29,377 nt of DNA from a virus. Below are positions 14,245-23,997 of the stretch, piece after piece. Position numbers and translations under genes: made by a program. The first letter of the stretch is position 1, and every line of letters begins with the position of its first letter. Where the stretch lies: the IMG/VR virus record IMGVR_UViG_3300022822_000064, positions 1 through 29,377 of that record; one strand, written 5' to 3'. A model generated the notes under the pieces. It searched no databases and had not been told where the DNA came from. It saw only the letters and a program-made list of their open reading frames with translations.

Positions 14245-15945
14245 ATGGCAACATTACCAATATTTCAAAAGCGCGGCGTAGGCACGTCAGTTGTTCAAGA
14301 TGTGTCGATAGCGCCGCAGCAGGCCGCTATATCAGGTATGGGTTCTTTGGACCAAGCTGTAAGCAGAATGACGGCTTACTTTCAAAGCCAAGCAGCCACT
14401 GACGCTAAGACTGCGGCCGTAAAGTACGCGGCAGAAAATCCGTTGACGGAAGACCAAGTTAAAAACAAATTGGCGACGCCAGAGAAGTTGCGGGTTGAAG
14501 GCGCTGGCAGCATCTTTCAACAAACGTACGAAGGCATGCAGGCTCAGATCTTAGGCAACAATTTGCTGCTTGAGCACACAGCCGAAATCGGCGAAATCTC
14601 TGGCCGCATAGAAGCTGGCGAAACGTTTGACTTGCGCCAGTTGCAAGTAGACCTGAAAGACCGCCGAGATGGCGTTGTAACGCTGCTCAACGAGATTGAT
14701 CCGCAGGTGGCAATACAGGTCAGCAAAGGCATTGCACAAGCCGGCAACAGCCTGCTTAAGATCGGGGCCAAAAAACAGGCTGAGACTCAGATTGGACTTG
14801 CAAGGGCTAAAGCTGTAGACGTTGTTAATAGAGTTATCCCAGCGCTTGAGATGCAGATCGAGCAGCAGGTCGGCGGCGACTATCAGCAAACCGCTGCGCA
14901 AGTGGCGGCCGGTGAAAAGCCTGTCCAGATCACAGCGTCAGACATTATTGCGGACGGCGCGGCTTTGGTTGAAACAGTTGCTGTTGCGGCACAGTCTCCA
15001 GAAATTTACGATGATTTTATAAAGCAGTCTAGGCAAGCTGTTGTCAACGTTGTGGTTAAACAGATGACGACAGCAGGCGTCGCCTCAAACGGTGGCAGTG
15101 CAATGGGTATGTTGGACAGCGGCAACCTTGGCCGCTTTTCGCAAATGTACAAGCGCGAGTTGACACTCACAGAAAAAACAGAAATCCGCAAGTCGGTTAT
15201 TTCTTACTGGGGTGACAAGCACGCGGTGGGCGAGCGCGCTCGAATCAAACAAGAGCGAGAAGAAACTAGAGCGGCTGTTGGCGTATGGAACCAATGGGAC
15301 AGCCGCGAGATAGACGACGACCAGTTGGTGCAACGTCTGCAATCACTTAATCAGCTTACCGGAGAAAGTTTACTAAAGATTAGGAGTGGTGGCGGCCCGG
15401 GCGCAAGCGCTGTAGATTACTCGCTAATTTTGACCGCAACTCAAAACAATGGGTACGGCCAAACAGACATCAACTCAATGCTGGAAAACAAGACTGTCAA
15501 CCTATCGCAGTGGACAAAGCTCAACAGCGAATTAAACCAAGTTGGCACGGACCTTGGCAACGCAAAAGCGTACATTAACAAAATGTCTGGCGTCCCAGAA
15601 GGCTTGGATATCGCAGGAAGCTTTGCTACTCAGCGCGCAGCGTCTGCTAGGTTGCAAGGTCAATTGCTAAAGCAGCAAGCGGAGGCCACGCAAAGCGGTA
15701 TTCCATTCGACCCAATGACAGCGGCAGAGAATTTGGTTAAAAGCGCTACTCAGTCCGACCCCGGCTTGGTGGGTGTGGCGGCAGACAAAGCAGAGTTAAA
15801 TCGCTTGTTAGTTGAAAACGGATTGTCCGAAGATAGCCTTGTCTACTCAAACGTTGGCATGATTAAGAGCGCTGGTGTGAAAGACGATGCCGTAGCAAGA
15901 AGAATTGCAAAGTTAACTAAAAGCATTACCGGAAGCAAAAACTAA
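14245..15945 (+). CDS. Internal virion protein, gp15-like position
   Basis: 566 residues from ATG 14245, two bases after the previous stop. It is predicted mainly helical with long charged/Gln-rich stretches. The start L-P-I-F-Q-K-R-G-V-G-T and the motif A-A-V-K-Y-A-A-E-N-P-L-T are common to second ejection proteins of many podophages. No catalytic motif or membrane segment is visible. By synteny it corresponds to T7 gp15 (747 residues), a component of the periplasmic tunnel; here it is shorter. It joins the next gene by a TAATG overlap. Sequence similarity to T7 itself is not apparent. Confidence 0.72.
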   Translation: MATLPIFQKRGVGTSVVQDVSIAPQQAAISGMGSLDQAVSRMTAYFQSQAATDAKTAAVKYAAENPLTEDQVKNKLATPEKLRVEGAGSIFQQTYEGMQAQILGNNLLLEHTAEIGEISGRIEAGETFDLRQLQVDLKDRRDGVVTLLNEIDPQVAIQVSKGIAQAGNSLLKIGAKKQAETQIGLARAKAVDVVNRVIPALEMQIEQQVGGDYQQTAAQVAAGEKPVQITASDIIADGAALVETVAVAAQSPEIYDDFIKQSRQAVVNVVVKQMTTAGVASNGGSAMGMLDSGNLGRFSQMYKRELTLTEKTEIRKSVISYWGDKHAVGERARIKQEREETRAAVGVWNQWDSREIDDDQLVQRLQSLNQLTGESLLKIRSGGGPGASAVDYSLILTATQNNGYGQTDINSMLENKTVNLSQWTKLNSELNQVGTDLGNAKAYINKMSGVPEGLDIAGSFATQRAASARLQGQLLKQQAEATQSGIPFDPMTAAENLVKSATQSDPGLVGVAADKAELNRLLVENGLSEDSLVYSNVGMIKSAGVKDDAVARRIAKLTKSITGSKN

Positions 15946-18746
15946 TGGACGAGCAATACGAGAAAAATTTAGACATGACTTTTATGCTGCCTTACAACAG
16001 CATCTTGCCGCAGGAGACAATACCAGCGGATCAAGGCCCAGAGTCTGTGCCGGGCGCTGGTGAAGGGCGCGGTCCTTTGTCTGCTGGCGCGGCCACTGAC
16101 TTTGTTAAAGAGTCGTTTGACATGTCGGCTGGTTTCTTAAAAGGTGCGGCAAATGCGTGGATTGGCATCGGTGGCGACGTTGAGCGTTTGACCACCGGCT
16201 TGGTGTATGCGGCTAACCCTAATGATGGCGAAGGTCCTATTGATGCATTTTTGCGCGGGGCTGGCAAAGACAGCACGCTGTTTTACGACACCGAAGACGC
16301 AAAGAGATTCTTGGACAAGTATTTGCCCTATGAGCCGACAACAAAGACCGGCGCGCAGGAAATTATGGATCGTCCGGGAAGCGAAGCTTTTGGCGAGTTC
16401 TCAGGCATCGGCGGCCAGCTTAAGGTTGCCATGGCTGGCTTAAAAAAGCTTGGCCAAGTACTGCCACGCAACTTGCCTGTTGGCCTTAGCATCAAAGACG
16501 TTGACCCGGCCGGCACCGCAAGGATTCTTGCCGGGGAAAGCGCGTTGCCAGACACGCCAGCAATGGCCGCGCAAAACGACGTACTAGGCGAGTTGGCGCC
16601 ACCGCCTGCTGTGGCCGAGCCAGTAGCCGTTGCCGCACCAGCACCAGCCCCGGCTAAGGTCTCTATCAGCGCTGAAGAAAAGCAATCGCTTATATCTTCT
16701 GCTGGAGAGAGCAAGGCTATGCAAAAGACTGCTATCACTGAAGCACGCCGAGTCAAAGGTAATTACCCCAAGTCAGATGGCTGGGCACCAATCGAGGTGG
16801 GAAAGGCTATTGTCAAAGTGGCGAAGGACGGCAAGGAAAGCCTAAAAGTTGCCTTTAAGAAAATCCCTTACGCATTTCAGAACCCACAGGACAAAACCTC
16901 GCCGGCCAAATGGCAAAAGACGATGTCCGACCGCGTTGTCAGCGAAGTCGATCAGGTAGTGAAGCGTGCGCAAGCTGGAGACCAAGGCGCGTTAGATATC
17001 TTAGAGCAGGCTAACTGGTACCGCACAATGCGCAATCGCTTGCGCTCCGAGTTTGGCGGCATGGGCGACGTGTTTGCCGACGTGCTTGGCACCACCAGCG
17101 CGCAGACCAACGTGCAGCAAAACTTTAGCAACGCCATTCAAGTGCTGCGCAAGTTTAGCCGCGGTGAGTTTGATGCTGAAATTGCAGCCTATGAGGCAAG
17201 GTTAAAGTCTGGCGAGCCAACAGACCCACGCACACTAACGCAGCTATTCAACAAGGGCGAGTTCCCATTGATTACTGGCGCGTCAGGCAAGTTGTTTAAC
17301 ACCAACAGCCCAGCCACTACAGGCGCGCTGCTGGACATGTTCCGCACAGTAAAAGCTGGTGATGCTCCAAAGACGCCGAACTTTACCGCTAACCTAATTG
17401 GGTTGACCAACGAGGCTACCGTTGACGTGTGGGCTGCTCGCTTGTTGCGCCGGGTTTCTGGCCGACCAGCCATTCCACCACCAGCAGAGCAGGGTGTGTC
17501 CGGCGTGCATAAGGCCGGCTCTACGTTGTTCGAACCTGAAGTCAGTGGAGAGTTTGGCTTTGGTCAGACAGTGTTTAAAGCTGCCGCTGATGAGATCAAC
17601 GCCAAAGGCTTAATTAAGTCTGTTCGCTCAGACCTCGGCGACCTTGGCCCAGATGACTTGCAAGCCGTGGCGTGGTTTATTGAAAAAGAAAAGTGGACGG
17701 CCAATGGCTGGACAACCAAATCAGGCGAAGGCGGCTCTCTTGATTTTGAGATGGACTTTGCCGGACAGTCTGATGTCGGCCGCGTAAAAGAGTTGCGCAG
17801 CACGATATCCTCCAGCAAGACGCCAGAAGCCGACAAGCTGGCCGCGCAAAAGGAGTTGGATACGTTGGTGGCCCCAGCAGACAGAATCACGCTAGGCGTC
17901 TCTGCCGAGCGTCCTAACGACACCCCATCTAACTTTAGGCAGGCCGAGGTGGCCGCCGAGTTTGACGATGTAGTGCGCGATGATAGTAATGTCATTGGTT
18001 ACAAACTTAACAGCACTTACGGCCGCTTTATGAAGCAGGACGAACGAGCGTTAGACGGTGAGTTTGTCGTTACCAAGCAGTTCAACTCAGAGCCGCTAAA
18101 GCGCCGACTGGTGGAGATGGGTAAGCAATACGACCAAGACGCGGTGTTTATGTCCAAGGTGGTAAACAGTGGCACATCGCCAAATGCTCGCCCCGGTGTT
18201 GAGATCTACTTTAAAGAGCGCCAAACCCCTGATTTTGTTCGCAAGATCACAGACAAGCTCGAAGAGTACGGGGTTGACGGCTTCACGTTTGTGACCGACA
18301 TGCGCCAGTCTGACCGTGTTACCACTCAGGCTTTATCTGGCGGTGCGGACGTTGGCGGTATGACTGGCGTGCGGTTCCAGTACATCCCTGAATTTGACGA
18401 CGCCTACAACCCGGCTAATCGCGACGCGATAATGGGTGAAAAGCAAGAGTTGTTTGATAAGGTTGTGCGAGATATAATCGGTGATGAGAGCGTGTCAGAA
18501 GCTCGATTAATGTGGTATGAGACTGACGTTTACATGAGGGACGATTACGATGTTTACCTTGGAACAAATGCTGGAAAAGCGAATAGCCGAACTGGGACCG
18601 GATCACAAAGCGGTGCAGATGTTGCGCAACCAAATAGCGGCGGACAGCAAGGGTCAGACTTTGCAAGAGGTGTATCTGACCGGCTCCGTAAAAGCGCCAG
18701 AAAAAACACCGGCGTAAACAACACCAACAACGGCGGGGCTGATTAA
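15945..18746 (+). CDS. Large internal virion protein with polyvalent-type domains
   Basis: 933 residues from ATG 15945. Residues 1-130 resemble an ejection-protein start with a glycine-rich helix pair (A-G-F-L-K-G-A-A-N-A-W-I-G-I-G-G-D). A Pro/Ala linker lies near 217-240. Residues about 350-510 (M-R-N-R-L-R-S-E-F-G-G, then Q-T-N-V-Q-Q-N-F, and V-W-A-A-R-L-L-R-R-V) form a helical unit I recall from large phage polyvalent proteins (DUF7178-like). Residues about 725-820 (A-V-F-M-S-K-V-V, R-P-G-V-E-I-Y-F-K, G-V-D-G-F-T-F-V-T-D-M-R-Q) are another domain recurring in such proteins. The C-terminus is polar and Ser/Asn/Gly-rich. It is probably packaged and injected; any enzymatic role is unknown. 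Confidence 0.65.
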   Translation: MDEQYEKNLDMTFMLPYNSILPQETIPADQGPESVPGAGEGRGPLSAGAATDFVKESFDMSAGFLKGAANAWIGIGGDVERLTTGLVYAANPNDGEGPIDAFLRGAGKDSTLFYDTEDAKRFLDKYLPYEPTTKTGAQEIMDRPGSEAFGEFSGIGGQLKVAMAGLKKLGQVLPRNLPVGLSIKDVDPAGTARILAGESALPDTPAMAAQNDVLGELAPPPAVAEPVAVAAPAPAPAKVSISAEEKQSLISSAGESKAMQKTAITEARRVKGNYPKSDGWAPIEVGKAIVKVAKDGKESLKVAFKKIPYAFQNPQDKTSPAKWQKTMSDRVVSEVDQVVKRAQAGDQGALDILEQANWYRTMRNRLRSEFGGMGDVFADVLGTTSAQTNVQQNFSNAIQVLRKFSRGEFDAEIAAYEARLKSGEPTDPRTLTQLFNKGEFPLITGASGKLFNTNSPATTGALLDMFRTVKAGDAPKTPNFTANLIGLTNEATVDVWAARLLRRVSGRPAIPPPAEQGVSGVHKAGSTLFEPEVSGEFGFGQTVFKAAADEINAKGLIKSVRSDLGDLGPDDLQAVAWFIEKEKWTANGWTTKSGEGGSLDFEMDFAGQSDVGRVKELRSTISSSKTPEADKLAAQKELDTLVAPADRITLGVSAERPNDTPSNFRQAEVAAEFDDVVRDDSNVIGYKLNSTYGRFMKQDERALDGEFVVTKQFNSEPLKRRLVEMGKQYDQDAVFMSKVVNSGTSPNARPGVEIYFKERQTPDFVRKITDKLEEYGVDGFTFVTDMRQSDRVTTQALSGGADVGGMTGVRFQYIPEFDDAYNPANRDAIMGEKQELFDKVVRDIIGDESVSEARLMWYETDVYMRDDYDVYLGTNAGKANSRTGTGSQSGADVAQPNSGGQQGSDFARGVSDRLRKSARKNTGVNNTNNGGAD

Positions 18747-21700
18747 TGGCAATAGATCCTCTAGGCAATCGTCTGGACGCAATGGTGGCGGACTCAGCCA
18801 CGCCTGCCAATCCAGTCGATCCAAGCCAGTCGCTTGTTGCTGACCTGCCAACAGATCCGTTTGAACAACAGCCAGACTTTGAGCCGACACAAGTTGCCGG
18901 ATTAGCCTCTATTGCAGGCAAGGTTGGCAAGGCGGCAGCCGCTGCCGCTAAAAAAGCTGGTGCGGCCGTAGAGGCTGGCACAGAGAAAGCTGCGCAAAAA
19001 CTGCAAAAGCTTGCGCCTGACGCAATGAGTGAGTCAGAGGTTGGTTTAAAGGCTGACCGGCCAATGATTAACCCTGCTGACAAAGCCGACGATGTTGGCC
19101 CTTACCGGGTTATACGAGAGGCGGAAGAAGAGCAAGTCGCCAACATCTTAGAGCAGCAATCAACCATGCCGGGTGGCACTACGCCCTCACCTACAGCCAA
19201 GCAAAAAGAGGCCGGAGTTGTCAAAGGCCCGATCAACACGAATCTGATTACGGGTGATGTAGAGCTAAAGCAATTTGTCGAGTCGGTTGCCAAAACCTAT
19301 GGCGTAGACGACATGCCGGCTATGAGCTTTAACGATTTGATCGACAAAGTTACAAAGACAGATTATGTTGTGTCGTACCGCGGCGAAGAAATAGGCCGGT
19401 TTAAGACTGAATCTGAAGCTCTGGATTCTTTGTTTAACGAAAGCCAGTCTCGCATCGCATCTAACAAAGCGTTTAACCGCAGTGATATGGTCGTGCAGCA
19501 AGACTTGCCGTACACAGAGGGTGACCTGCAAAGCTTTGTTGACCCGGCTACGCAAACAGTAGCAGACCCAAAGCAGTTGTACAAACTGATGCTTTCTGTT
19601 AACGATGCAGGCACGGCGGCTTTTGATTTAGGTAAGCGCGTGGTTGCCGCTAAAAGCGATGGTACTTTAACGCCTGATCTAGCGATGAGTTTTAAACAGG
19701 CTGTTGCCGTTGAGGGCGCGCTGCTGCAAGGGCTTAAGCGCAAGCAGGTTGACATTGCCCGCTCTCTTGGTATATTCAAAATGGCCCGCAGCGCTGGAGA
19801 TCAGCGCGGTCCCTTGGTTGAGCAGTTGTTGAACGACGTTGGCGGCATTGAGTCAGTGCATGATCTGGCCAAGCACTACGTTGCACTGGACGGCAAGTCT
19901 GCTCGCCGAAATGTTGCAGCGGCGTCCTTGCGTGGTAGCGTTAAAGATGCGTGGATGTCAACGTGGATTAACGGCTTGCTGTCCGCGCTACCAACTCACG
20001 CGCTTAACCTTTCATCAAACACTTACTTTACAGCCTCCCAAATACCTGAGATGTATTTGGCGTCTGGTGTGGGTAAGGTGCGCAACCGGCTGTTTGGTGG
20101 CGAAGAAGCAATCCGGTTAAATGAAGCAAACTCGCGCGCTTTTGGTCTGGCGCAAGGTGTTCTTGATGGCTTTGTTATCTCAGGCAAAGCGTTCATCAAA
20201 AACGAGCCTACAGACGCGCTAACAAAAATTGAGTCTGTGCGTGGTGGCCGAGATGCTTTTGACATTAACTTTGGCGATACGCAATTTGGTAACAACATGA
20301 ACAAAGCCACTCGCGCTTGGGGTTCTTTTGTTACCGTTCCCGGACGTGCGTTAATGGCCGAAGACGAATTCTTTAAAGCGCTTGGTTACCGCATGGAGTT
20401 AAACGGTTTGGCTGTGCGCGCTGGAAACACTAGATTTGACGCGCTGGTAAAGGCTGGCACTGATCCAGATGCAGCCATGCTTGAGGCCAAGCAGTTGACC
20501 GCCTCAATATTGAAAGACCCGCCAAGCGATATCGACAACGCTGCTAAAGCGAACGCTGCGATGGTCACCAACACGCGACCGTTAGAAGAGTCTTTGCAGT
20601 TTCTTGAGCAGACGCGCAACCTAAAGTACATTGGTCCTTTGCTGCGATTGCACATGCCGTTCGTAAAAACGCCAACAAACTTTGGCTTAGAGTCTTTAGC
20701 CCGGTCCCCACTGTTTGCCATAAGCCCACGCTTTTGGGCGGATTGGAACTCCGGCGGCATTGGCCGAGACAAGGCAATTGCCAAAGTAACGCTAGGCTCG
20801 ACGATGATTATCGGTGCCAGCACTTTGGCCACACAAGGCTTAATAACTGGCGCTGGGCCGTTTAGGCTGAGTGACAAAAAAGCTTTAGAGGGCACTGGTT
20901 GGCAGGCATTTAGCGTTTCGTTTGACAACGAAGACATGACGCCAGAGCTTTTAGAAAAGTATCAAAAAATAACCAGCGTCAAAGTTGGGCCTACTAAGAC
21001 TTCTATGAGCTACGCTGGCATGGAGCCGTTATCTTTACAGCTTGCCATTGGGGCAACTTGCGCAGAGTACGCTATGGCTGGCCCGGACGAGGAAACGCTA
21101 GAGCGATGCATGACAGGTGGCGGCATTGCTCTGTACGAGTACATTGGCAACCAACCCATGATGTCGGGCATAGCTGATGTGGTTAATATTTTCAGAAGCC
21201 AAAAGGCTGATGGCCCCGGTTTGATGTACGACCTTATGGTCAACACAGTAAAAGTAGGCGGCAACTATTTGATCGGCGGCTCACCTCTTGGCGCGTACAG
21301 TAGTCTGGTTGCGTCAACAGAGCGCGTGCTCTACCCGGAAAAGTCCGGCCTTGGCCCGCCTAATATGGCGGCTAGAGACGACGCAACCGCTGGTTCTTAT
21401 AACGCGTGGTTGTCCGTTGTTAACCGTGCGGCAAGCCGAAACCCGTTTGTTAGCGACAGCGTCCCCCAGTCTTACGATTCAATTACAGGCGAGCTTGAGA
21501 CCGTAGGCAAAGGCAACTTGTACGAGCTATGGTCTCCGTTTAAAACCAAAGACGGTAAAATGCCAAATGGATACGAAGTTCTCGTGAAGTATGGGGTGCC
21601 ATCTTACGATCCGCCTCGAAGCATTGGCGGCGTTGTCTTAAGCCAAGAGCAGATAAACCGTTGGAAGAAACTAGCAGCTGGAACGGAAATGCGCATACGC

Positions 21701-22009
21701 GATCCTTTGAACGGCGAATTGCAAACTCTTGCGCAGTCATTGCAGCAACAAGCGCAAAACCCTGATCTGGCCGCAATGTGGGAGAACCCATCTAGAGGCC
21801 GAGGCAAAGCGCAAGTACAGGGTTACCTTAGCAATGTGATCTCATCTCGCTACAACGCTGCTAAAGACGCCATGATTTATGGCATGAAAGAAACAAACCC
21901 CAAAACAGGATTTCCAACTGGCCGCTGGCTGGTTGAGCCTGACCCAGAGCTTGCAGACGCTATTGAAGAAGTGGCGCGTCTTAAAGACATTGAAGGCAGA
22001 AAACGCTAG
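18746..22009 (+). CDS. Largest internal virion protein, LPD38-like (gp16 position)
   Basis: 1087 residues from ATG 18746, TAATG-coupled to the previous gene. Residues 51-94 are an Ala/Lys-rich amphipathic helix region. Residues about 629-657 (G-P-L-L-R-L-H-M-P-F-V-K-T-P-T-N-F) carry the 'P-F-x-K-T-P-x-N' signature of the large polyvalent protein-associated domain LPD38, followed by a hydrophobic segment around 685-704 (S-T-M-I-I-G-A-S-T-L-A). A conserved G-N-Q-P-M-M-S-G lies near 800. The order and size fit the largest ejection protein (T7 gp16, 1318), which spans the inner membrane during DNA entry. Unlike gp16, no transglycosylase Glu motif is visible at the N-terminus. Confidence 0.7.
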   Translation: MAIDPLGNRLDAMVADSATPANPVDPSQSLVADLPTDPFEQQPDFEPTQVAGLASIAGKVGKAAAAAAKKAGAAVEAGTEKAAQKLQKLAPDAMSESEVGLKADRPMINPADKADDVGPYRVIREAEEEQVANILEQQSTMPGGTTPSPTAKQKEAGVVKGPINTNLITGDVELKQFVESVAKTYGVDDMPAMSFNDLIDKVTKTDYVVSYRGEEIGRFKTESEALDSLFNESQSRIASNKAFNRSDMVVQQDLPYTEGDLQSFVDPATQTVADPKQLYKLMLSVNDAGTAAFDLGKRVVAAKSDGTLTPDLAMSFKQAVAVEGALLQGLKRKQVDIARSLGIFKMARSAGDQRGPLVEQLLNDVGGIESVHDLAKHYVALDGKSARRNVAAASLRGSVKDAWMSTWINGLLSALPTHALNLSSNTYFTASQIPEMYLASGVGKVRNRLFGGEEAIRLNEANSRAFGLAQGVLDGFVISGKAFIKNEPTDALTKIESVRGGRDAFDINFGDTQFGNNMNKATRAWGSFVTVPGRALMAEDEFFKALGYRMELNGLAVRAGNTRFDALVKAGTDPDAAMLEAKQLTASILKDPPSDIDNAAKANAAMVTNTRPLEESLQFLEQTRNLKYIGPLLRLHMPFVKTPTNFGLESLARSPLFAISPRFWADWNSGGIGRDKAIAKVTLGSTMIIGASTLATQGLITGAGPFRLSDKKALEGTGWQAFSVSFDNEDMTPELLEKYQKITSVKVGPTKTSMSYAGMEPLSLQLAIGATCAEYAMAGPDEETLERCMTGGGIALYEYIGNQPMMSGIADVVNIFRSQKADGPGLMYDLMVNTVKVGGNYLIGGSPLGAYSSLVASTERVLYPEKSGLGPPNMAARDDATAGSYNAWLSVVNRAASRNPFVSDSVPQSYDSITGELETVGKGNLYELWSPFKTKDGKMPNGYEVLVKYGVPSYDPPRSIGGVVLSQEQINRWKKLAAGTEMRIRDPLNGELQTLAQSLQQQAQNPDLAAMWENPSRGRGKAQVQGYLSNVISSRYNAAKDAMIYGMKETNPKTGFPTGRWLVEPDPELADAIEEVARLKDIEGRKR

Positions 22010-22021
22010 GAGCGATGACAA

Positions 22022-23524
22022 ATGGCTTACCCAATTAGTGATGTAACACGCCGTGTGGTGTACTCCGGCTCTGCCGGGACTGGACCATACAGCTTTAGCT
22101 TTGAGGTCCTAACGCAGACCGACGTGGCCGTCTACAAAGACACCGCCTTGCTGACGTTGACTACCGACTACTCGGTCACGGTAAACGCAAACGGCACAGG
22201 CTCTGTGACGCTGGTTGTTGCTGCTACTGGTGTCAATCAAATTACGTTGGTTGGAGACCGGGCTATTGAGCGCTCTACCGACTTTGTGACTGGTGGTGAC
22301 TTGTTTGCCAACACGCTAAACGAAGAGTTGGACAGCGTGGTCATCTTTGCGCAGCAAATTGAAGAGGTTGCAAACCGCGGACTCAAAGCCCCGGTCACAG
22401 ACCCAACCGATGTCAACATGGAGTTGCCGGTCAAGGCCACGCGCAAAGGCAAAGTACTTGCGTTTGATGAGACAACAGGCGACCCCGTATCAGGCCCGGC
22501 ATTGGACTCAATGATTACGGTCATTGCCCAGTCTGCCAACATTAACACTGTTGCCGACAACATCTCCAGCGTCAACACTGTAGCTGGCAACACATCCAAC
22601 ATCAACACTGTTGCTGGCATCTCCGGCAACGTAACTACCGTTGCGGGTATATCTGCCAACGTAACTACTGTTGCGGGAGACGAGGCAGACATAGGCACAG
22701 TGGCTACCAACATTGCCAATGTCAACACCGTTGCGGGTGTCTCAGCCAACGTAACAACCGTTGCAGGCATCAGCGCCAACGTGACTAGTGTGGCGGGTAA
22801 CGCGACGAACATCAACACGGTGGCCGGCGTATCTGCCAACGTCACCACAGTTGCTGGCATATCAAGCGACGTGACTACGGTTGCGGCAATTGACTCTGAT
22901 GTGACCGCTGTTGCAGCAGACGCCACAGACATTGGCGCAGTAGCAACAAGCATAGCCAACGTCAATACGGTGGCAACAAACATTGCCAACGTAAATTCAG
23001 TTGCCGGCAACACAACGAACATTAACGCGGTGGCCGCTGACGCCACAGATATTGGCACGGTCTCAGCCAACATTGCTAATGTAAACACAGTTGCCGGCAT
23101 TAGCGCAAACGTCACCACAGTTGCTGGCATCGATACAGAGGTAACGGCTCTGGCTGGTGTGCAGACTGAAATAGAGGCGCTGTACGCAGAGATTGGCAAC
23201 ATAGCTACCAAGGTATCAAAGACATCAGACACAGGCTCTGCCGTCCTACCAGCAGGCTCTACGGCTCAACGTGACGGCTCACCATCTGCGGGTTATTTGC
23301 GGTGGAACAGCGACGACACAAGCGCAGAAGTTTACGATGGCTCTGCATGGGCGGCGGTTGGTGGTGGCAACAGCACTACCGAGGGCTTGTACGAGATGGC
23401 TAACACTATCAGCGTGGATTACACCATCGGCACAGGCAACAACGCCATGAGCGCTGGTCCTATTACAGTTAACAGTGGCGTGTCTGTTACCGTCCCTACC
23501 GGCTCACGCTGGGTCATCAGTTAA
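22022..23524 (+). CDS. Tail fibre protein with decapeptide-repeat shaft
   Basis: 500 residues from ATG 22022, with AGGAG at 22008-22012 inside the end of the previous gene. Residues 1-165 form the virion-attachment part of T7 gp17-like fibres: D-V-T-R-R-V-V-Y, G-P-Y-S-F-S-F-E-V-L, T-D-Y-S-V, then E-R-S-T-D-F ... L-F-A-N-T-L-N-E-E-L-D and I-E-E-V-A-N-R. Residues 170-389 are 22 tandem decapeptides, likely a trimeric shaft. The C-terminal 110 residues are Gly/Ser-rich and end S-V-T-V-P-T-G-S-R-W-V-I-S, a fibre ending common in marine and freshwater phages. It should link the tail to the separate tip proteins downstream. Confidence 0.9.
   Translation: MAYPISDVTRRVVYSGSAGTGPYSFSFEVLTQTDVAVYKDTALLTLTTDYSVTVNANGTGSVTLVVAATGVNQITLVGDRAIERSTDFVTGGDLFANTLNEELDSVVIFAQQIEEVANRGLKAPVTDPTDVNMELPVKATRKGKVLAFDETTGDPVSGPALDSMITVIAQSANINTVADNISSVNTVAGNTSNINTVAGISGNVTTVAGISANVTTVAGDEADIGTVATNIANVNTVAGVSANVTTVAGISANVTSVAGNATNINTVAGVSANVTTVAGISSDVTTVAAIDSDVTAVAADATDIGAVATSIANVNTVATNIANVNSVAGNTTNINAVAADATDIGTVSANIANVNTVAGISANVTTVAGIDTEVTALAGVQTEIEALYAEIGNIATKVSKTSDTGSAVLPAGSTAQRDGSPSAGYLRWNSDDTSAEVYDGSAWAAVGGGNSTTEGLYEMANTISVDYTIGTGNNAMSAGPITVNSGVSVTVPTGSRWVIS
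22529..23188 (+). repeat. 22 tandem 30-bp (decapeptide) repeats in the tail fibre gene
   Basis: The fibre protein is repetitive here with a period of ten residues. Typical units are I-S-A-N-V-T-T-V-A-G and N-I-A-N-V-N-T-V-A-G, with general form x-x-x-[N/D/E]-[I/V]-x-[T/A/S]-[V/L]-[A/S/Y]-[G/A/T/D]. Counting from Q170 gives 22 uninterrupted units (660 bases); the first and last are degenerate. The DNA copies differ at third positions, so the repeat is old or has been kept apart by drift. Such arrays can change copy number and so fibre length. Confidence 0.9.
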
Positions 23525-23531
23525 GGTTTAT

Positions 23532-23987
23532 ATGGCAATTATATTAAATGGAACAACTGGCATTACAACGCCTGACATTGATTCAACAGCGGGATTTGAT
23601 GGTGAAGACTTAACAGGTGATGTTGCTGCTGCACGTATTACTGGAGCATTAAACGCCACAGGCTCTGCGCCTATTTATGCTTGCAGGGCTTGGGTTAATT
23701 TCAACGGCACTGGAACGGTGGCTATTCTAGCCAGCGGGAATGTGTCGAGTATTACTGATGACGGTGTGGGTAAATATAGAATGAATTTTACTACGGCTAT
23801 GCCCGATGCAAATTATTCAGAAACTATTTCAATGACTGGAAACAGCGAATCTGCTAACACGTTTAGTACAAACGTTGGGACTAGCTCACCCTCACGTGTA
23901 CCTACAGCAGAATACGCAGTTATTTGCACAAAGTTTAATGGGGCTGCTTATGATGCCTCTCTCATTATGGCAGCCGTCTTTCGCTAA
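23532..23987 (+). CDS. Tail fibre tip / receptor-binding candidate 1
   Basis: 151 residues from ATG 23532, 7 bases after the fibre stop. The frame is open upstream to 23475 but that part lies inside the fibre gene. The N-terminus I-L-N-G-T-T-G-I-T-T-P-D-I is the usual start of small fibre-tip proteins. The core A-C-R-A-W-V-N-F-N-G-T-G-T-V-A-I followed by S-I-T-D-D-G-V-G-K-Y and A-M-P-D-A-N-Y is a widely shared phage/prophage fibre-tip domain. A receptor-binding role is likely. It is followed by two small genes that look like its accessory or chaperone genes. Confidence 0.75.
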   Translation: MAIILNGTTGITTPDIDSTAGFDGEDLTGDVAAARITGALNATGSAPIYACRAWVNFNGTGTVAILASGNVSSITDDGVGKYRMNFTTAMPDANYSETISMTGNSESANTFSTNVGTSSPSRVPTAEYAVICTKFNGAAYDASLIMAAVFR

Positions 23988-23997
23988 AAGAAACAAT

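Noticed and set aside
22529-23188. CRISPR-like array (regular 30-bp period)
   Set aside because: There are no distinct spacers. The period is protein-coding and continuous within the fibre frame.
22237-23232. 331-codon open frame on the minus strand across the fibre repeats
   Set aside because: It is the antisense shadow of the decapeptide repeat. Repetitive codons avoid stops on the other strand, and the product is a meaningless Ala/Thr/Val/Met repeat with no ribosome binding site or neighbours on that strand.
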